Part shown: positions 33,641 through 44,317 of the stretch, piece by piece
Numbering within the stretch: the stretch's first letter is position 1
How the letters are laid out: the number at the start of each line of letters is the position of its first letter
Origin: Euborellia annulipes
Lineage: Eukaryota; Arthropoda; Insecta; Dermaptera; Anisolabididae
Assembly: GCA_023213315.1 (NCBI GenBank)
Contig: JAKCPI010005449.1
Span: forward strand, 1 to 64,000
Reading direction: 5' to 3'
Length of the DNA: 64,000 nt
Notes under the pieces: generated by a model
Database searches by the model: none
Told to the model about the DNA's origin: nothing
The model's input: only the letters and a program-made list of their open reading frames with translations
Made by a program: the position numbers and the translations under genes

Positions 33641-34451
33641 CAGAGGCGTACCGAGGCAGTTAGGGGCCTGGGGCGGCACTAGAAGAGGGGGCCTTATATT
33701 GAATTTTTTTTTTGGGGGGAGTGCTCATCTTTAAATATCCCTCTCCTCCATACACAAAAAGTATTTTTAATCCCTGAACCCCAAGGGCCCCGGGGCCTCT
33801 CAAAGGGAAATTTTTATTAAATTTTGTTTTTACTTGAGCCCCAAGGGCCCCGGGGCCTCTCAAAGAGAAATTTTTATTAAATTTTGTTTTTACTTGAGCC
33901 CTGAGGCCCCGGGGCCTCTCAAAGGGAAATTTTTATTAAATTTTGTTTTTACTTGAGCCCCAAGGGCCCCGGGGCCTCTCAAAGAGAAATTTTTATTAAA
34001 TTTTGTTTTTACTTGAGCCCTGAGGCCCCCGGGGCCTCTCAAAGGGAAATTTTTATTAAATTTTGTTTTTACTTGAGCCCTGAGGCCCCCGGGGCCTCTC
34101 AAAGAGAAATTTTTATTAAATTTTGTTTTTACTTGAGCCCTGAGGCCCCCGGGGCCTCTCAAAGGGAAATTTTTATTAAATTTTGTTTTTACTTGAGCCC
34201 CAAGGGCCCCGGGGCCTCTCAAAGAGAAATTTTTATTAAATTTTGTTTTTACATGAGCCCTGAGGGCCCCAGGGCCTCTCAAAGAGAAATTTTTATTAAA
34301 TTTTGTTTTTACATGAGCCCTGAGGGCCCCGGGGCTTTTTAAAGAGAAATTTTCATTAAATTTTTTTTTTATAAATATATGGGGGCCTATGCCGGCTCGG
34401 GGCCTGGGGCGGACCGCCCCCCTCGCCCCCCCCCCCCTCGGTACGCCACTG
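33641..34451. mobile_element. hAT-like element with ten 60-bp tandem repeats
   Basis: 8-bp target duplication CATAAATC (33633-33640, 34452-34459). Terminal inverted repeats CAGAGGCGTACCGAGG and CCTCGGTACGCCACTG. The interior is mainly a tandem array. Long ORFs in the array on both strands are by-products of a 60-bp period (20 codons per unit) and I do not call them genes. Confidence 0.87.
33777..34376. repeat. Tandem repeat, 60-bp unit, ten copies
   Basis: Units of GGCCCCGGGGCCTCTCAAAG followed by an A/T-rich half. A diagnostic base (AAAGGG versus AAAGAG) alternates through the first eight units, pointing to expansion as 120-bp dimers. The unit junction alternates between CCAAGGG and CTGAGG variants less regularly. 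Confidence 0.85.
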
Positions 34452-34578
34452 CATAAATCTTATTATCTTATAGACACTCACGAAACATTGACGCTCGCCT
34501 GTTTTTATAAAAAAATATACATGCGCACAAATTTGTGCCAAAACAACAATGACAACTTTGTGCCTAATTAATTTATAA

Positions 34579-34635
34579 GCCAACGAGGACTGAAGATGGA
34601 CGAATAAATTTTGTCCGAAACGTCTCCTTTTCGGC
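34579..34635 (+). ncRNA. Hammerhead-ribozyme-like motif, intact core
   Basis: CUGAAGA 34590-34596, GAAAC 34617-34621, GUC 34622-34624. Stem II GGAC 34598-34601 pairs perfectly with GUCC 34613-34616. Stem I AGGA 34586-34589 pairs with UCCU 34625-34628, and GCC 34579-34581 with GGC 34633-34635 beyond an internal loop. The best-formed of the short-stem-III copies. Stem III is the ACGU palindrome, so a dimer is expected to be needed for cleavage. Confidence 0.67.
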
Positions 34636-34866
34636 ATTTGGCATCCAAAGGCTCTCTTCATTTGCTGCACCTGTACTTATTTTTTTTTTTTTTTGCATGC
34701 GAGTCTCATCCCATTTTTTGAGACTCTGGTTTTCTGGTTTCGGCCGGCCGAAAGGTTCGGCTACTTTTTGGCCGAAACCGAAACTACGGCCGAAACCATG
34801 ATTTTTGGCCGAAACTGGCCGAAACCGTAACCGAAACCGAATATTCGGTCGGTTCCTAGTTTTGAT

Positions 34867-36404
34867 AAATATGAAATTATATATATTACGTAAGGGCCAG
34901 TGAAGAAAATTCATATAATTAATATTTATTAATTCAAAGAAGCGAAAAAGTTAGGGGAGAGAGAACCGACCACGAATTTTCCAATTCACGAATAGCCGTG
35001 TGCGTAGAGGAGAGCGGGATACTTTGTTACAATTTTCACTTGTGATTTTTTTACCAGGTTTTGGTTAGTGTTTGAGCCAAAACAAATATGTAAATAAATG
35101 GTGCATACCTTTGTACAGGTTACGTAAAATAATCAGCTTTCTATTAAATGTCTAAGTATGGATTAATTTGTTTTTCCCTAAGCACTTCAAGTGTTCCATG
35201 GCAGGGTACTTTGTCACGGGGTAGGGGGTACTTTGTTACATGTAATTTTAAAAGAAAAATTAGTTTAGCTGCTAACATCTTTTTAAATTAGGTTTATTAC
35301 ATTATTTAAATGAAAGGTTCCATTTGTAATTAATTACATTATCAACAATAGTCTATTGTGTCAATCAATACAATCAAAATGCCCATTTATCCATTGTGAC
35401 AGAGTGCCATGCAGAGTTCACATTTGCAGATTCGTAGTTTGACTCCCGACTGTACCTATTTTTTCGGCTGTTTGAAATAATAAATATTAAACAAATCTAT
35501 TAAATAAATCTGTTTTTGTACTATTTCATTAACCTGAGTAGCTAGGTCCCTTCTGGATTTTTTTAAAATTTCTTGGTATCTAATTTTGTATCAGCCATAT
35601 TTATTTAAATTAATTGAAAGCTTATAAAATTTGAATGAATGGGAAATAAAATCATCTAGGTCATATTTAAAGGGTCCCCAACTTTCCATGTCTGTCATCT
35701 CCTCTTTTTGTACTAGTATAATAAATATGAGTCCAGTGTGTGATGTGAATTTTTAGCAATATAATTCAATGTTGTCATTTAATTTATAATTAACTTAAAA
35801 ATTATATCAAAATATAATTTATTAAATTTATTAAAATAATATAGCCTACTAAATTAAACAACAGTAATTAGAAATCTATATATGTATAGGGCTAATATGT
35901 TTATATAACTATAAAGTCAATATACCCTAGTATAGGCCCAAATATTTAAAAGCTTTAATATAAAATTTTTTAAATCAACCAATTTTCTATCTATATTTCT
36001 TAAAATATACAGGATTATACAGTATATAATAATAATATAATAATATTATTTTACTAGGATTGATTGTTATAATAATTTTTTTAACAGCTGATCATTTAAA
36101 ATTCATCTCTTCTGTTTTGTTTTTCTATTCCCTCTTTCTATTGATTCCATCCTATTATACTGTTAATATTTATAATATTAATACTTTGCAATGTGAATAA
36201 CAAAATGATATTTCAAAAAAATCAATCATTTGTGATATATTAGAGCTAAATAAAAACGTTGAAACAATTTCTATTAGAATCCTTGAATAAAAAAAGATCT
36301 GTTTGTCCTTGAAGATTTTCTATCCAGATGATTCGTTTGTCTCATTTAAACTTGCGTACTTATTTATTTATTTTTAAAACCAGTAAGATGTGGCTATGTA
36401 TTTG
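34867..36404. other. No gene recognised
   Basis: AT-rich. The phrase GGGTACTTTGTTAC or a one-base variant occurs three times (about 35018, 35205 and 35226), perhaps remains of a short tandem repeat. No gene signal. Confidence 0.55.
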
Positions 36405-36469
36405 ATTAGGAAATGGAAGTCTCAGCGCCCAAAGAAATTAAATAAAATTATTTATCTAATTTTCTAATC

Positions 36470-36508
36470 ATAGTCTTTTTGGTCGCCAATCGCGAACTTC
36501 TTCATTGA
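36470..36508 (-). ncRNA. Degenerate hammerhead-like motif
   Basis: Minus-strand partner of 36601-36640. AUGAAGA-like first box, a partial stem II and AAAAA in place of GAAAC. Confidence 0.3.
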
Positions 36509-36600
36509 TTGAAAAAGAGAAGCCCCCATTAAGTAAATCATACTAAACTAGATGTGAAATTGTTTATTTATAGTCTGTATAGTATATTCTTGATATTAGC

Positions 36601-36640
36601 TATCCTGATGAAGGTCGATATTGACGACCAAAAGGTTGAA
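36601..36640 (+). ncRNA. Degenerate hammerhead-like motif
   Basis: CUGAUGA (36605-36611) and a perfect stem II (GGUC 36613-36616 with GACC 36626-36629) are kept, but GAAAC has become AAAAG, so cleavage should be lost. Confidence 0.4.
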
Positions 36641-36690
36641 AAATAATTTTATTTAATTTCCTGGCTCCTGAGTCTCCCATTTATTTTTTT

Positions 36691-37080
36691 TATTTAAATA
36701 AAGGTAAAAATCTGTTAACGTTATGGACTCGATTTCATCAATGAATGGTACACCATATTCTTAAAAAATGGTAACATACTCTTGAAAACCTAGTGAATAT
36801 GAATCTATTGATATTGTCTAAAATATTTTTAAACAAAAATTTTTTGAAAATGATTTTCTCCATAAATCAAAATATAAATAAGCTTATATAGCTTATTTGC
36901 AAAAGGGTAAGTTGTTTAAATTACCCCAGAGATCTCGGTTTTTATTCCCTAGTCAAATCAACCAATTTTTTTTTTTTTTTTAATTTTATTCTATGATAAT
37001 ACAACGAAAAATTAAAGTTTCTGGCAGATAGATATTATTGTTGACAACTCTAAACGAGTTTTTTTGTCGACTATACGAAC
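36691..37080. other. No gene recognised
   Basis: AT-rich, poly(T) at 36965-36980. No feature. Confidence 0.6.
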
Positions 37081-37088
37081 ATCCTAAC

Positions 37089-37198
37089 CAGGATCGTAGC
37101 CAGAGGGGACAAATTAATTCATTTAAGGTGATGGGGAGGTGGAGAATCACCCAAATCATTCAAACACCACACAAAAAAATTTTCTGGCTACGACCCTG
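37089..37198. mobile_element. Short hAT-like MITE, diverged
   Basis: Ends CAGGATCGTAGCCAGA and TCTGGCTACGACCCTG are near-perfect inverted repeats. Flanking octamers ATCCTAAC and ATCTTAAG match at 6 of 8 positions, consistent with an older 8-bp target duplication. 110 bp, no ORF. Confidence 0.65.
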
Positions 37199-37206
37199 AT
37201 CTTAAG

Positions 37207-38077
37207 AGATTAATACTAAGTCTTTGTTTATTTATTAATAAGATAAATTTCCCTATTTTTTGTTTTATTATAAAAGTCTATATTCAATGAGTTTAAAAAT
37301 TCTAAGTACTAGTATATTAACCCTATCAATAGGACCATAAGTTTTCTGGAAACTTTATTTCGTAAATTTAACTTTTATTATTATTTAAATTTGTAAAATT
37401 TAACTTTTAGCAAACGTTTATAAAATACACTGAATTCCAGATAGTAAAGCAAGAAACTTTCTTATATTCCATTCACGAATTGTATATTTTCCGGGGTCGG
37501 AGAATTTTCCCTTATCCTCCTTCCCTTAGTCTGAATTTTAAATATTTTTCCTCTCTCTCTCTCATTCTTTTTCAAACTTACACTTACATGCAATTAATAT
37601 AGCAAAAAATAATTAAAGTGATTCTAATTAAAAAAATTCGAAAAACTTTCATTTATACAAAATAATTAGAATCTTTTATCTTATTTTTTTTGAGGATGAA
37701 GACCTCTTCAGTGAAACACTTAAAGAATGAATCGGAAATCTTTTAATTAAAATTAAAAATTCATGCTAGTAATTAATATTAATCGACATTCAGATTTATT
37801 ATCTGATTTGATCTCTACTCTACACTAATTGAATAAAATAGTTTAATTCTTTTTTTTTAGCTTTTTAAATAAATAATTAGCTTTGATTAATATTATTATT
37901 TTTGACCAATGAAAAGATCATAATATTTAATAAATGAAGAGGAGCCTGTCTTTTGATAAAGTTTTCACGCCTTCAAAATAAATCTAAATACATAAATGTC
38001 ATCAGCCATTTAATAATAAATACAGTATTATATATCGTAAATCTATAGCAGTAGCTTTTCTGGTTTGTATAATATTA
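37207..38077. other. No gene recognised
   Basis: AT-rich sequence without recognisable features. Confidence 0.6.
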
Positions 38078-38215
38078 TTATTATTATGGAGTTTTTAATT
38101 ATAGATCACATTTTGGATTAATTATTTATTAAAAATATAAATACTGTGCAACGTTTCGACTGCTTATTCTGCAGTCGAATTCAAGTACTGTGCACTTGCT
38201 CCGACACAAGTGGAC
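38078..38215. repeat. Repeat related to the 18.3-kb foldback, right arm missing
   Basis: Homologous to 18331-18480 through arm and centre (AATTATAGATCACATTTT; GCACTTGCTCCGAC). The minus-strand hammerhead-like fold at 38150-38200 has a perfect 6-bp stem II (GACUGC/GCAGUC) and GAAAC-GUU, but its first core box is UUGAAUU. Confidence 0.5.
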
Positions 38216-40076
38216 TAACCTCCAAGGGACTTTATACAAAATTTGGTCTTCCATAATTATAGCAGTAATCTTCAAACTTTGTAGATTCTCTGAATCTTTA
38301 GAATTACTTTTAAGATTTTTTTGGTGTACTCTATCCAACCTAAAAAGATATATTAAAATAATATTTAATTAGATCAATATGTTATAGAATTTTAACATAA
38401 TTTACTCATTAATTATATTATTAACTCATACCTACTCTTGCAGAATATATATAGTAACTGGGGTGAGCGTGCTTTTTATTTACAATGTCCAACTCTGGTT
38501 TTATTGATTGTCATCTGCAGTCGCTTTTCATATTCTTTATTTAATTTATTTCTATATTTTATTTTTGTTACCACATTTGTTGAGAAACATTTTTCGCTTA
38601 AATATAGTTAGTTCACTTAGGCTTTAAAATGTTTATAGCTATGTGAAATTTTTTTTTCGCTTTTAAGCATGAACCTGCATCCAAAAATTTAGGGAGCTGT
38701 TGCCTAAGTTACTCTAAAAAATTACCAGAAATTTCCCCCGGTACAATTAGGAAAACAGTTTTAAGACCACCGATAACATTTAATTATTATTCATTTTTAA
38801 ATACAGTATAGGGTAGACAAGTCTAAAAATTATTATTTTTTTTTTTTATTTATTAGCATGAAGAACAAGATATCGAGGTTTCGTATCCTGTCCCAGGAGA
38901 ATTGTTTCAATTGAATTGGCAATGAACCAATTGAAAGAAATACGGTCGAGGTTTAAATAGTCTCATATGCCGAAAAAGAGCTTAAACAAATATAATTAAC
39001 TTTGTAAGAAAAAAATATTTTTCATTAACTTTATTCAAATAGGTTTAATCTTTATATTTTTAATTTTTCGACAAATTTCTAGAACTTGTAATTAATAGAT
39101 GTAATATTAAAATAATAGTATTAATAAAATACAATCATCCTTTTATTTTTCCGATAAGCTTATTATCACTTTAATATTAAGTTTCAAAAGAATCAATCAA
39201 TAATTGAAAACTGGTGGGAATCATACAGATGTTCGATTTGTCGATCCGTTTTTTCGGGGAATATTTCGATTTCACATAAGAATAATTTCTTCAATGTTCG
39301 GACATTATTCACGATAATAAATCTGAACGGGTTTAAAACTCCAAAAAGCTTGACAAAAAGTGATAGAAATTATGGATTAAATTTTAAAGGGGAAGTGAAA
39401 TTTTTTAATAATTTTATTGTAGGTGCCAAAGGATTTATTTGTGAACTGATAAGAAGTTATTCTTATTAATTACTTAATTAAATTTCATTTTGTCAACCAA
39501 GAATATTTACAATCTAAAAATGCAAATAAAAGCTGGTTGATTGTAAACTACAAGGTATCAATAAAAGCAAATTTAATTATATTCTGAAGCCACGTTTGTT
39601 GCCAGTTTCTAGGAACAGATTCTATTGTAATGAGATCAAACGCGGAATCGGCTGAATGGTTGATACTTGTCCGCCCGTCCCCTTTAGCTCTGTCATTGGA
39701 AAGCAGCAAATATTATTTAGATTAATTTATTAGATTTTGTTTTATCAATCGGATTATTTTACTATATCTATCAATCACATGATTTAAAAAAACTTCTATT
39801 CAAACATCCTGAATCGATTCTTGAACACAAAAAATTAAAATTTTTTTGTTAAGAGAAAAGAAATACTCTTGACCATTTGGTGAAACAATTTCTAGTAAAT
39901 TGAGTCTGTCACTCTTAAAACTCAAGTTGTAATAACAGCTTTTTTTTAACGTCCTTTTTAGGTCAAGAGCGGAGGAGAGAGGGAGAAAAAATTGTTGAGG
40001 AATGAAGAAACAAGATGAACTAGCAACTCATATTATTATTGTTATTTTAATCTCTATATTAATGATGATTTAAAAA
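38216..40076. other. No gene recognised
   Basis: AT-rich. A trace of a SINE-A tail (GCCGAAAAAGAGC near 38969). No supportable gene. Confidence 0.55.
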
Positions 40077-40336
40077 GCCCCCGAGTTTGGCGTAGTAGGT
40101 AGCGTGCCTACCTCCTATACAAAACTTCGCGGGTTCGGACCCAGGCAGTCCGATGATTTTATTTAAGCCATTTGGATACCAGATGGCTTAAATAGAAATG
40201 CCTGAACCCCAAATATAGATATTAATTACAACGGTTATCGTCTAAAAGTTAAATGGCCTAAGTTCCCGAAAAGACTGTGTGTGTGAGTGTGGGTGTGAAT
40301 GAGAAAAAAGTGTGAATGTTTAAAAAAAAAAAAAAA
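40077..40336 (+). mobile_element. SINE-A, full length
   Basis: Head GCGTAGTAGGTAGCGTGCC and B box GGGTTCGGACCC, palindromic middle with one change, CCGAAAAGACTG box, TG-rich tail, final A run. Confidence 0.8.
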
Positions 40337-40384
40337 GAAAAAATAGGGAGCATATCAAAAGTTAAAAATAAAATTTCTTAAGGG

Positions 40385-40643
40385 CAAGAGCGGTGTAGTG
40401 TATCCGCCTTGTATCCCCCCTCCCTCCGAGATTAGAGAAAAATATTTTTTTTTTTTTTTGGAAAAAAATTTTATTTTTTAAAATTAATACTTAAAAATTT
40501 GGCTTGTATATATATTCTGGTAAACAAGTACAGATACAGTACCGCCTTTAAATTACCGAAATTAAGAAAAAATTGTATGCTGTGCGACCTCTCACACCAG
40601 ATTACCCCATTGCCACCGAGAAACTCCTCTGGATTCGCCCTTG
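40385..40643 (-). mobile_element. hAT-like element with captured H-type hairpin, copy 2
   Basis: Same family as 9882-10155, reversed. Flanks CTTAAGGG (40377-40384) and CTTTAGGG (40644-40651) match 7 of 8. The right end GGATTCGCCCTTG is well kept; the left has drifted (CAAGAGCGG). The degenerate hairpin lies at about 40520-40602 (CTGTGCGACCTCTCACACCAGA). Confidence 0.72.
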
Positions 40644-40764
40644 CTTTAGGGTTAGACGTGAAGAAGGAAAAATTAATTAAAATTATGTAGAAGAATTAAT
40701 TTTAAAGTCTAATCAACATTTGAAGCTCTTTAGAGCTGAGAGAATAGAATATTATTAAACTGTA

Positions 40765-40828
40765 AACGTTGGCTCTAGTTGAAACTGGATAGGCTGTGTA
40801 TCTTGGGTTCGATTCCCAGGATTCAGGG
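40765..40828 (+). repeat. tRNA-like fragment
   Basis: B box GGGTTCGATTCCC (about 40806-40818) with an upstream A-box-like GGATAGGCTG. No intact acceptor pairing, so it is a SINE head or tRNA relic. Confidence 0.4.
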
Positions 40829-40847
40829 GTTCATGTTGTTTTTTTTA

Positions 40848-40985
40848 ATTGACTTTTCGGCATTTTACGCCATATAGACGATATATATAAATCTGGCATT
40901 TGATATCCAAATAAATAATTAATCGGACTGACTGCGGTCCGAAGCCACACTCCCCTTGACTTTTAGGCTATCAATATTGATATTG
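40848..40985 (-). mobile_element. Degenerate SINE-A copy
   Basis: Minus-strand order of GACTTTTCGGCA, GCCATATA, TTTGATATCCAAAT middle and CGGACTGACTGCGGTCCG. Tail absent. Confidence 0.5.
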
Positions 40986-41033
40986 GTCAATATTTGGCTG
41001 GATGGAGAGGGGGTAAATATTTTTTTTTTCTTT

Positions 41034-41914
41034 TAAAAAAACATTCACACTTTTCCTCATTCACACTCACACTCACACACACATTCACACTGTCTTTTCG
41101 GCAACTCAGGCCATATAAGATATTTACGATAACCGTTATTACTTTCTCTTACCTATGTATATATGTAATATATATATAGAGAGAAAGTATTGGATTCATG
41201 TCAAAAATTCGATGTCGAGATTTTGATGGATCTTCACGTTTTGAGGTCCCTTGAATCCAAAAAATCTGGTGTGACTGGAGCACAGCACACAACTTTCTCT
41301 TACCCTTCGGTAAGAGAAAGTTGTGCACCGTGCTGGTGACACCAGATTTTTTGTGTCGAGATATATTTAGTTTCCCATAGCACCTTAGTTTCAAACTTGC
41401 ATTTTAAATGTTGACTGCTTGAAATAAACTATGGTTATTTTTCAAAATTTTAATCTCATATTTGGACATTTTATACACAATATAGAATCGTAAATAAATA
41501 CAAAATTTCATAAGAATTGGAAAAAAAAATTTTAAATGCGTAAAAAGTTCCAAAGGGGACCCCCTTTTGAATCGAAATTAACATACAAATCCCTATAGGA
41601 AATTAACATTAGGCCTATGAGGGGGGGGGGGGGGTTGGGGGGGTGTGGGGTGGCCCCATGAGAGAAGGCGGAGAGACAGACGATAATGTTTGCAAGTGAG
41701 AGAGAGAGAGAGAGGTGAGATATGTTTTCTCCGAAACAATCAAAGACAGAAAAAAAATAAAAAAATTAATATACATATATGGGGTCCTGGCATTCTTATT
41801 TAAGCCATTTGGTATCCAATTGGCTTAAATAAAATCATCGGACTGCCTGGGGTCCGAACCCGCGAAGTTTGGTATACGTTAGCACGCTAACCTCTACACC
41901 AAGCCCCGAGGGCG
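41034..41914 (-). mobile_element. SINE-A split by an H-element insertion
   Basis: The 3' half (tail and CTTTTCGGCAAC box) is 41034-41140; the 5' half (middle, B box, head) is 41767-41914. Joined, they match other SINE-A copies such as 23008-23284, so the 626 bp between is a later insertion. Confidence 0.75.
41141..41766. mobile_element. Rearranged H element inside SINE-A
   Basis: 41141-41262 is a minus-orientation right end. Then comes a left-type hairpin (about 41268-41348) whose loop has a near-perfect CTTACC/GGTAAGAGAAAG stem, followed by variant interior in plus orientation (GAGATATATTTAGTTTCC) and low-complexity G runs (41620-41650). The hairpin is thus the joint between oppositely oriented parts. 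Confidence 0.6.
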
Positions 41915-41935
41915 GGTAAATATTATTAAATATAA

Positions 41936-42010
41936 CTATGACTAGTCAAGTTCGAATCCAGGTATTCATTGAATATTAAAATCTTATTCAAATAAAAAGA
42001 CATCGAATAT
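41936..42010 (+). repeat. SINE-C tail fragment
   Basis: TATGACTAGTCAAGTTCGAA and following sequence match the SINE-C tail at 5771-5858. No head is present. Confidence 0.5.
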
Positions 42011-42976
42011 TATTAAATTAAAATTTAAGATAAAACAAAAATAAAGTTAAAAAATTTCTGTCTGGATGCATCAGTGTTGTTTAAATATATAAGAGGTACT
42101 TTTGGTAATCCACATAACTTCTATTGTAAATATACACCGCAGTAGAATGATAATATTGTTTGAGGCAGGAAAATAATATTTTTATGACCTTTATTGTTAA
42201 TGTTGATTGTCCAAAAAAATGATGAAAAAAAAAGTATTCTGATATGATGTCTGTTATTCTTTTCGAATCCAAACAAAGTGGTTATGATAAACAAGCCTCT
42301 GCCTCTGGGTGAAATAGAGTATAGAAATTTAATGATCTGGTTTTCCAACATGAAATATAAATTTTACATTAATATTTATTGTACATATGTACTTGTTGAT
42401 TATTATTATTTTATTTTTTTTTTTTTAAATTTCTACATCTCTCAACAGAGTTTAATTAACTCCAATTACAAAGAGACGGAGGAGACATTGACAATGTTTG
42501 AAAATTTTACGGCAAGTGAGATTTGAACCCGAGTTGTATAGCAACTCTAGATTCGTAATCCGCAGTTTATCCGCATAGCCACGAGCCTCCTCCCATTATG
42601 TAATTTAATTGGGAACGAAAAGTTTTTTGTTTCTCTCCTCGATTTATACTACAATCACTGAGAATTTTTCGTCTGTCATATGTAATAATAACATTCTAAA
42701 ATTCTAATTATTATTATAATTAATATTCCTCGGCTGATTAGAGAGAGAAAGAGATAGGCGGTTAGCCTTTAAATTGAACTTTAGGCTCCTGGATTTCATC
42801 CAGAATAATGGTGGAGATTTGCAACTACAAATTTCATTCAAACGGAAATAAGAGATTTTATCTAAAGAGAACTAACTAATCTCACCTACGCGGAATCTTT
42901 ATAATAATGTTAATTAGAAAATTAAACTTGATATTCGGTTAAAATAATTTGAAGATTGAAAAAACGAGATAATTTA
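42011..42976. other. No gene; one tRNA-like relic
   Basis: At about 42523-42592 (minus) a tRNA-like sequence has a B box (GGGTTCAAATC) and a long variable-arm-like hairpin (GAGTTG/CAACTC). Acceptor ends do not pair, so it is a relic or SINE head. The rest is AT-rich sequence without other features. Confidence 0.45.
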
Positions 42977-43419
42977 TTTTTACTTTCTCTTACTATATAT
43001 GTTGATATATATAGAGAGAGAAAGTATTGGAACCATGTCAAAAATTCGATGTCGAGATTTTGATGGATCTTCACGTTTTGAGGTCCCCTGAATCCAAAAA
43101 AGTGGTTTTCGCGACATGGTCTGTCTGTGTGTCCGCCTGTGAACAAAATATCTCAAGAACGAAAAGAGTTAGGAAGTTGGAATTTTATATTTAAATTAGG
43201 CACCCCCCTGGCACGTGACACGAAGCTTTTGAATAAAATCCACCAAAGAGTACTAGTAGGCCTACTTTACTGATGCACTTTTTCAGTTTTTATTCGATTT
43301 TCTCAAAATTTGCTTCAACGATTTTGATTAAAATTCAAAAATCAATTATTTTTTAGATGCCCTTTAAAATGTATATTCTGATTTTGCCATTGAAATCTTC
43401 TAAAGTCCACTTTACTCTT

Positions 43420-43989
43420 TTTTTTTTGGAATGGGTGCATAAGGTCCGAAGACCTATAATGACCAATAGTCACATGCAGCCAGGAAGAAAATAAAAACAA
43501 AAGGAGAAGCATAAAGGGGAAACTCAACTGCGGGAACTGAGAAGATGCCTGTTGAGGTTAGACTTGAAAGTCTGAAGATTGTAGGTTTTGGGGAAGATAG
43601 ACGCAGGGAGCTTGTTCCAATCACGGGAGGTCATGGGGACAAAGGAAGAATGAAATTGATTTGTTCTGTTAGTCGTGATCTGAACAGCATATGGATGCTG
43701 GGAAGATGCCTCTCTTGTGTTCCGTGAATATGTTGCATTGGGTGGGATAATTGATTTTAATTCGGCAGAGCATTGACCATGGTAATACCTGTAGAAGAGA
43801 GATAGTGCAGATACTATTCTCCTATGATCTAGTGACTGTAGGGATGCAGTAAGGGTAGAATCACCTATCAGTCTAATTGCACGCCTCTGTATGGCTTCCA
43901 AGGAAGAGAGAGCGTCTTTCGACGCCCCTCGCCAAAGGTGGGAACAATATTCAAGACACGGCCGAATTTGGGCTTTATAGAGGATTAGG
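43420..43989 (-). mobile_element. 5'-truncated jockey/CR1-like LINE
   Basis: Minus strand, flanked by the short direct repeat ACTCTT (43414-43419, 43990-43995). The plus-strand T run at 43418-43427 is its poly(A) tail. It consists of the end of the RT ORF plus about 100 bp of 3' UTR. Insertion is inside H element 42980-44194, so it is younger than that element. Confidence 0.8.
43524..43989 (-). pseudogene. C-terminal fragment of jockey/CR1-like reverse transcriptase
   Basis: Open frame of about 154 residues, cut at its 5' end by the LINE truncation and ending at a stop. Blocks recognisable from jockey/CR1-type proteins include QIRPCLEYCSHLWRGASK, LEAIQRRAIRLIGD, LSLFYRYYHGQCS and SRDWNKLPASIFP. 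These belong to the region after the RT palm (thumb and C-terminal extension). The catalytic YxDD box and endonuclease are absent. The frame is uninterrupted, suggesting a fairly recent insertion. Confidence 0.82.
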
Positions 43990-44317
43990 ACTCTTACACT
44001 TCATAAGAAAGTAGAAACGAAATATAAATATTATCCCATGTTTATAAATTTTACATCTTGAATTAAAATGTATCTTAACTAAATATACTGTATGTTGCCA
44101 CGAAAAATCTGGTATGACAAGCATAGAACACAACTTTCGATTACCGAAGGTAAGAGAAAGTTGTGTGCTCTGCGACCAGTCACGCCAGACTTTTCACTAT
44201 GAAAACCATTTAAGATGAAGAATTCAGTTTATTATTCGCTATTAAACAGATCAATGAGCGAGTGAGTTTCGAATTAAAATCCTTTTGCTTTAAGAAATTT
44301 TCAGTAAGCATCAACGC

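Larger units (their letters stand above)
33309..34680. mobile_element. Foldback element with divergent hammerheads, copy 3, interrupted by a hAT-like element
   Basis: Left arm 33349-33565 and right arm about 34453-34680 are inverted, near-identical copies starting AATAAGTACAGGTGCAGC. Each holds an intact hammerhead-type motif, minus strand on the left and plus strand on the right. A segment of about 75 bp (33559-33633) is a tandem copy of the inner right arm. The hAT-like element 33641-34451 landed inside. The extra 40 bp at 33309-33348 has no partner on the right. Confidence 0.72.
33058..34858 (+). mobile_element. hAT-like element, CCGAAAC-rich family, copy 3, interrupted
   Basis: 8-bp target duplication GTTTTGAT (33050-33057, 34859-34866). 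Ends TAGGGTCCGACC and GGTCGGTTCCTA match copies at 8105-8388 and 8397-8765. The two parts of the element (33058-33308 and 34681-34858) are separated by a hammerhead foldback inserted in the internal T tract; the uninterrupted junction is visible in the 8.4-kb copy (near 8610-8623). Confidence 0.82.
36405..36690. mobile_element. Foldback element with divergent hammerhead-like motifs, copy 4 (old)
   Basis: Left arm 36405-36515 and right arm 36600-36690 are diverged inverted copies (AAATTAAATAAAATTATT on the left, AATAATTTTATTTAATTTCC on the right). The outward-facing motif pair is present but both cores have decayed. Confidence 0.5.
42980..44194 (-). mobile_element. H element, copy 4, interrupted by a LINE
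   Basis: Minus orientation: right-end hairpin at 42980-43028, left-end hairpin about 44106-44190. The interior matches other copies except for a 570-bp insert (43420-43989). The part around the usual microsatellite is short and reads TCTCAAGAACGAAAAGAG, as in copy 48877-49564. Confidence 0.75.

Noticed and set aside
33890..34342. Two overlapping ~130-codon ORFs on opposite strands with 20-residue repeats
   Set aside because: They exist only because the tandem unit is 60 bp, a multiple of three, without stops. Both strands are open, and the array is inside a transposon.
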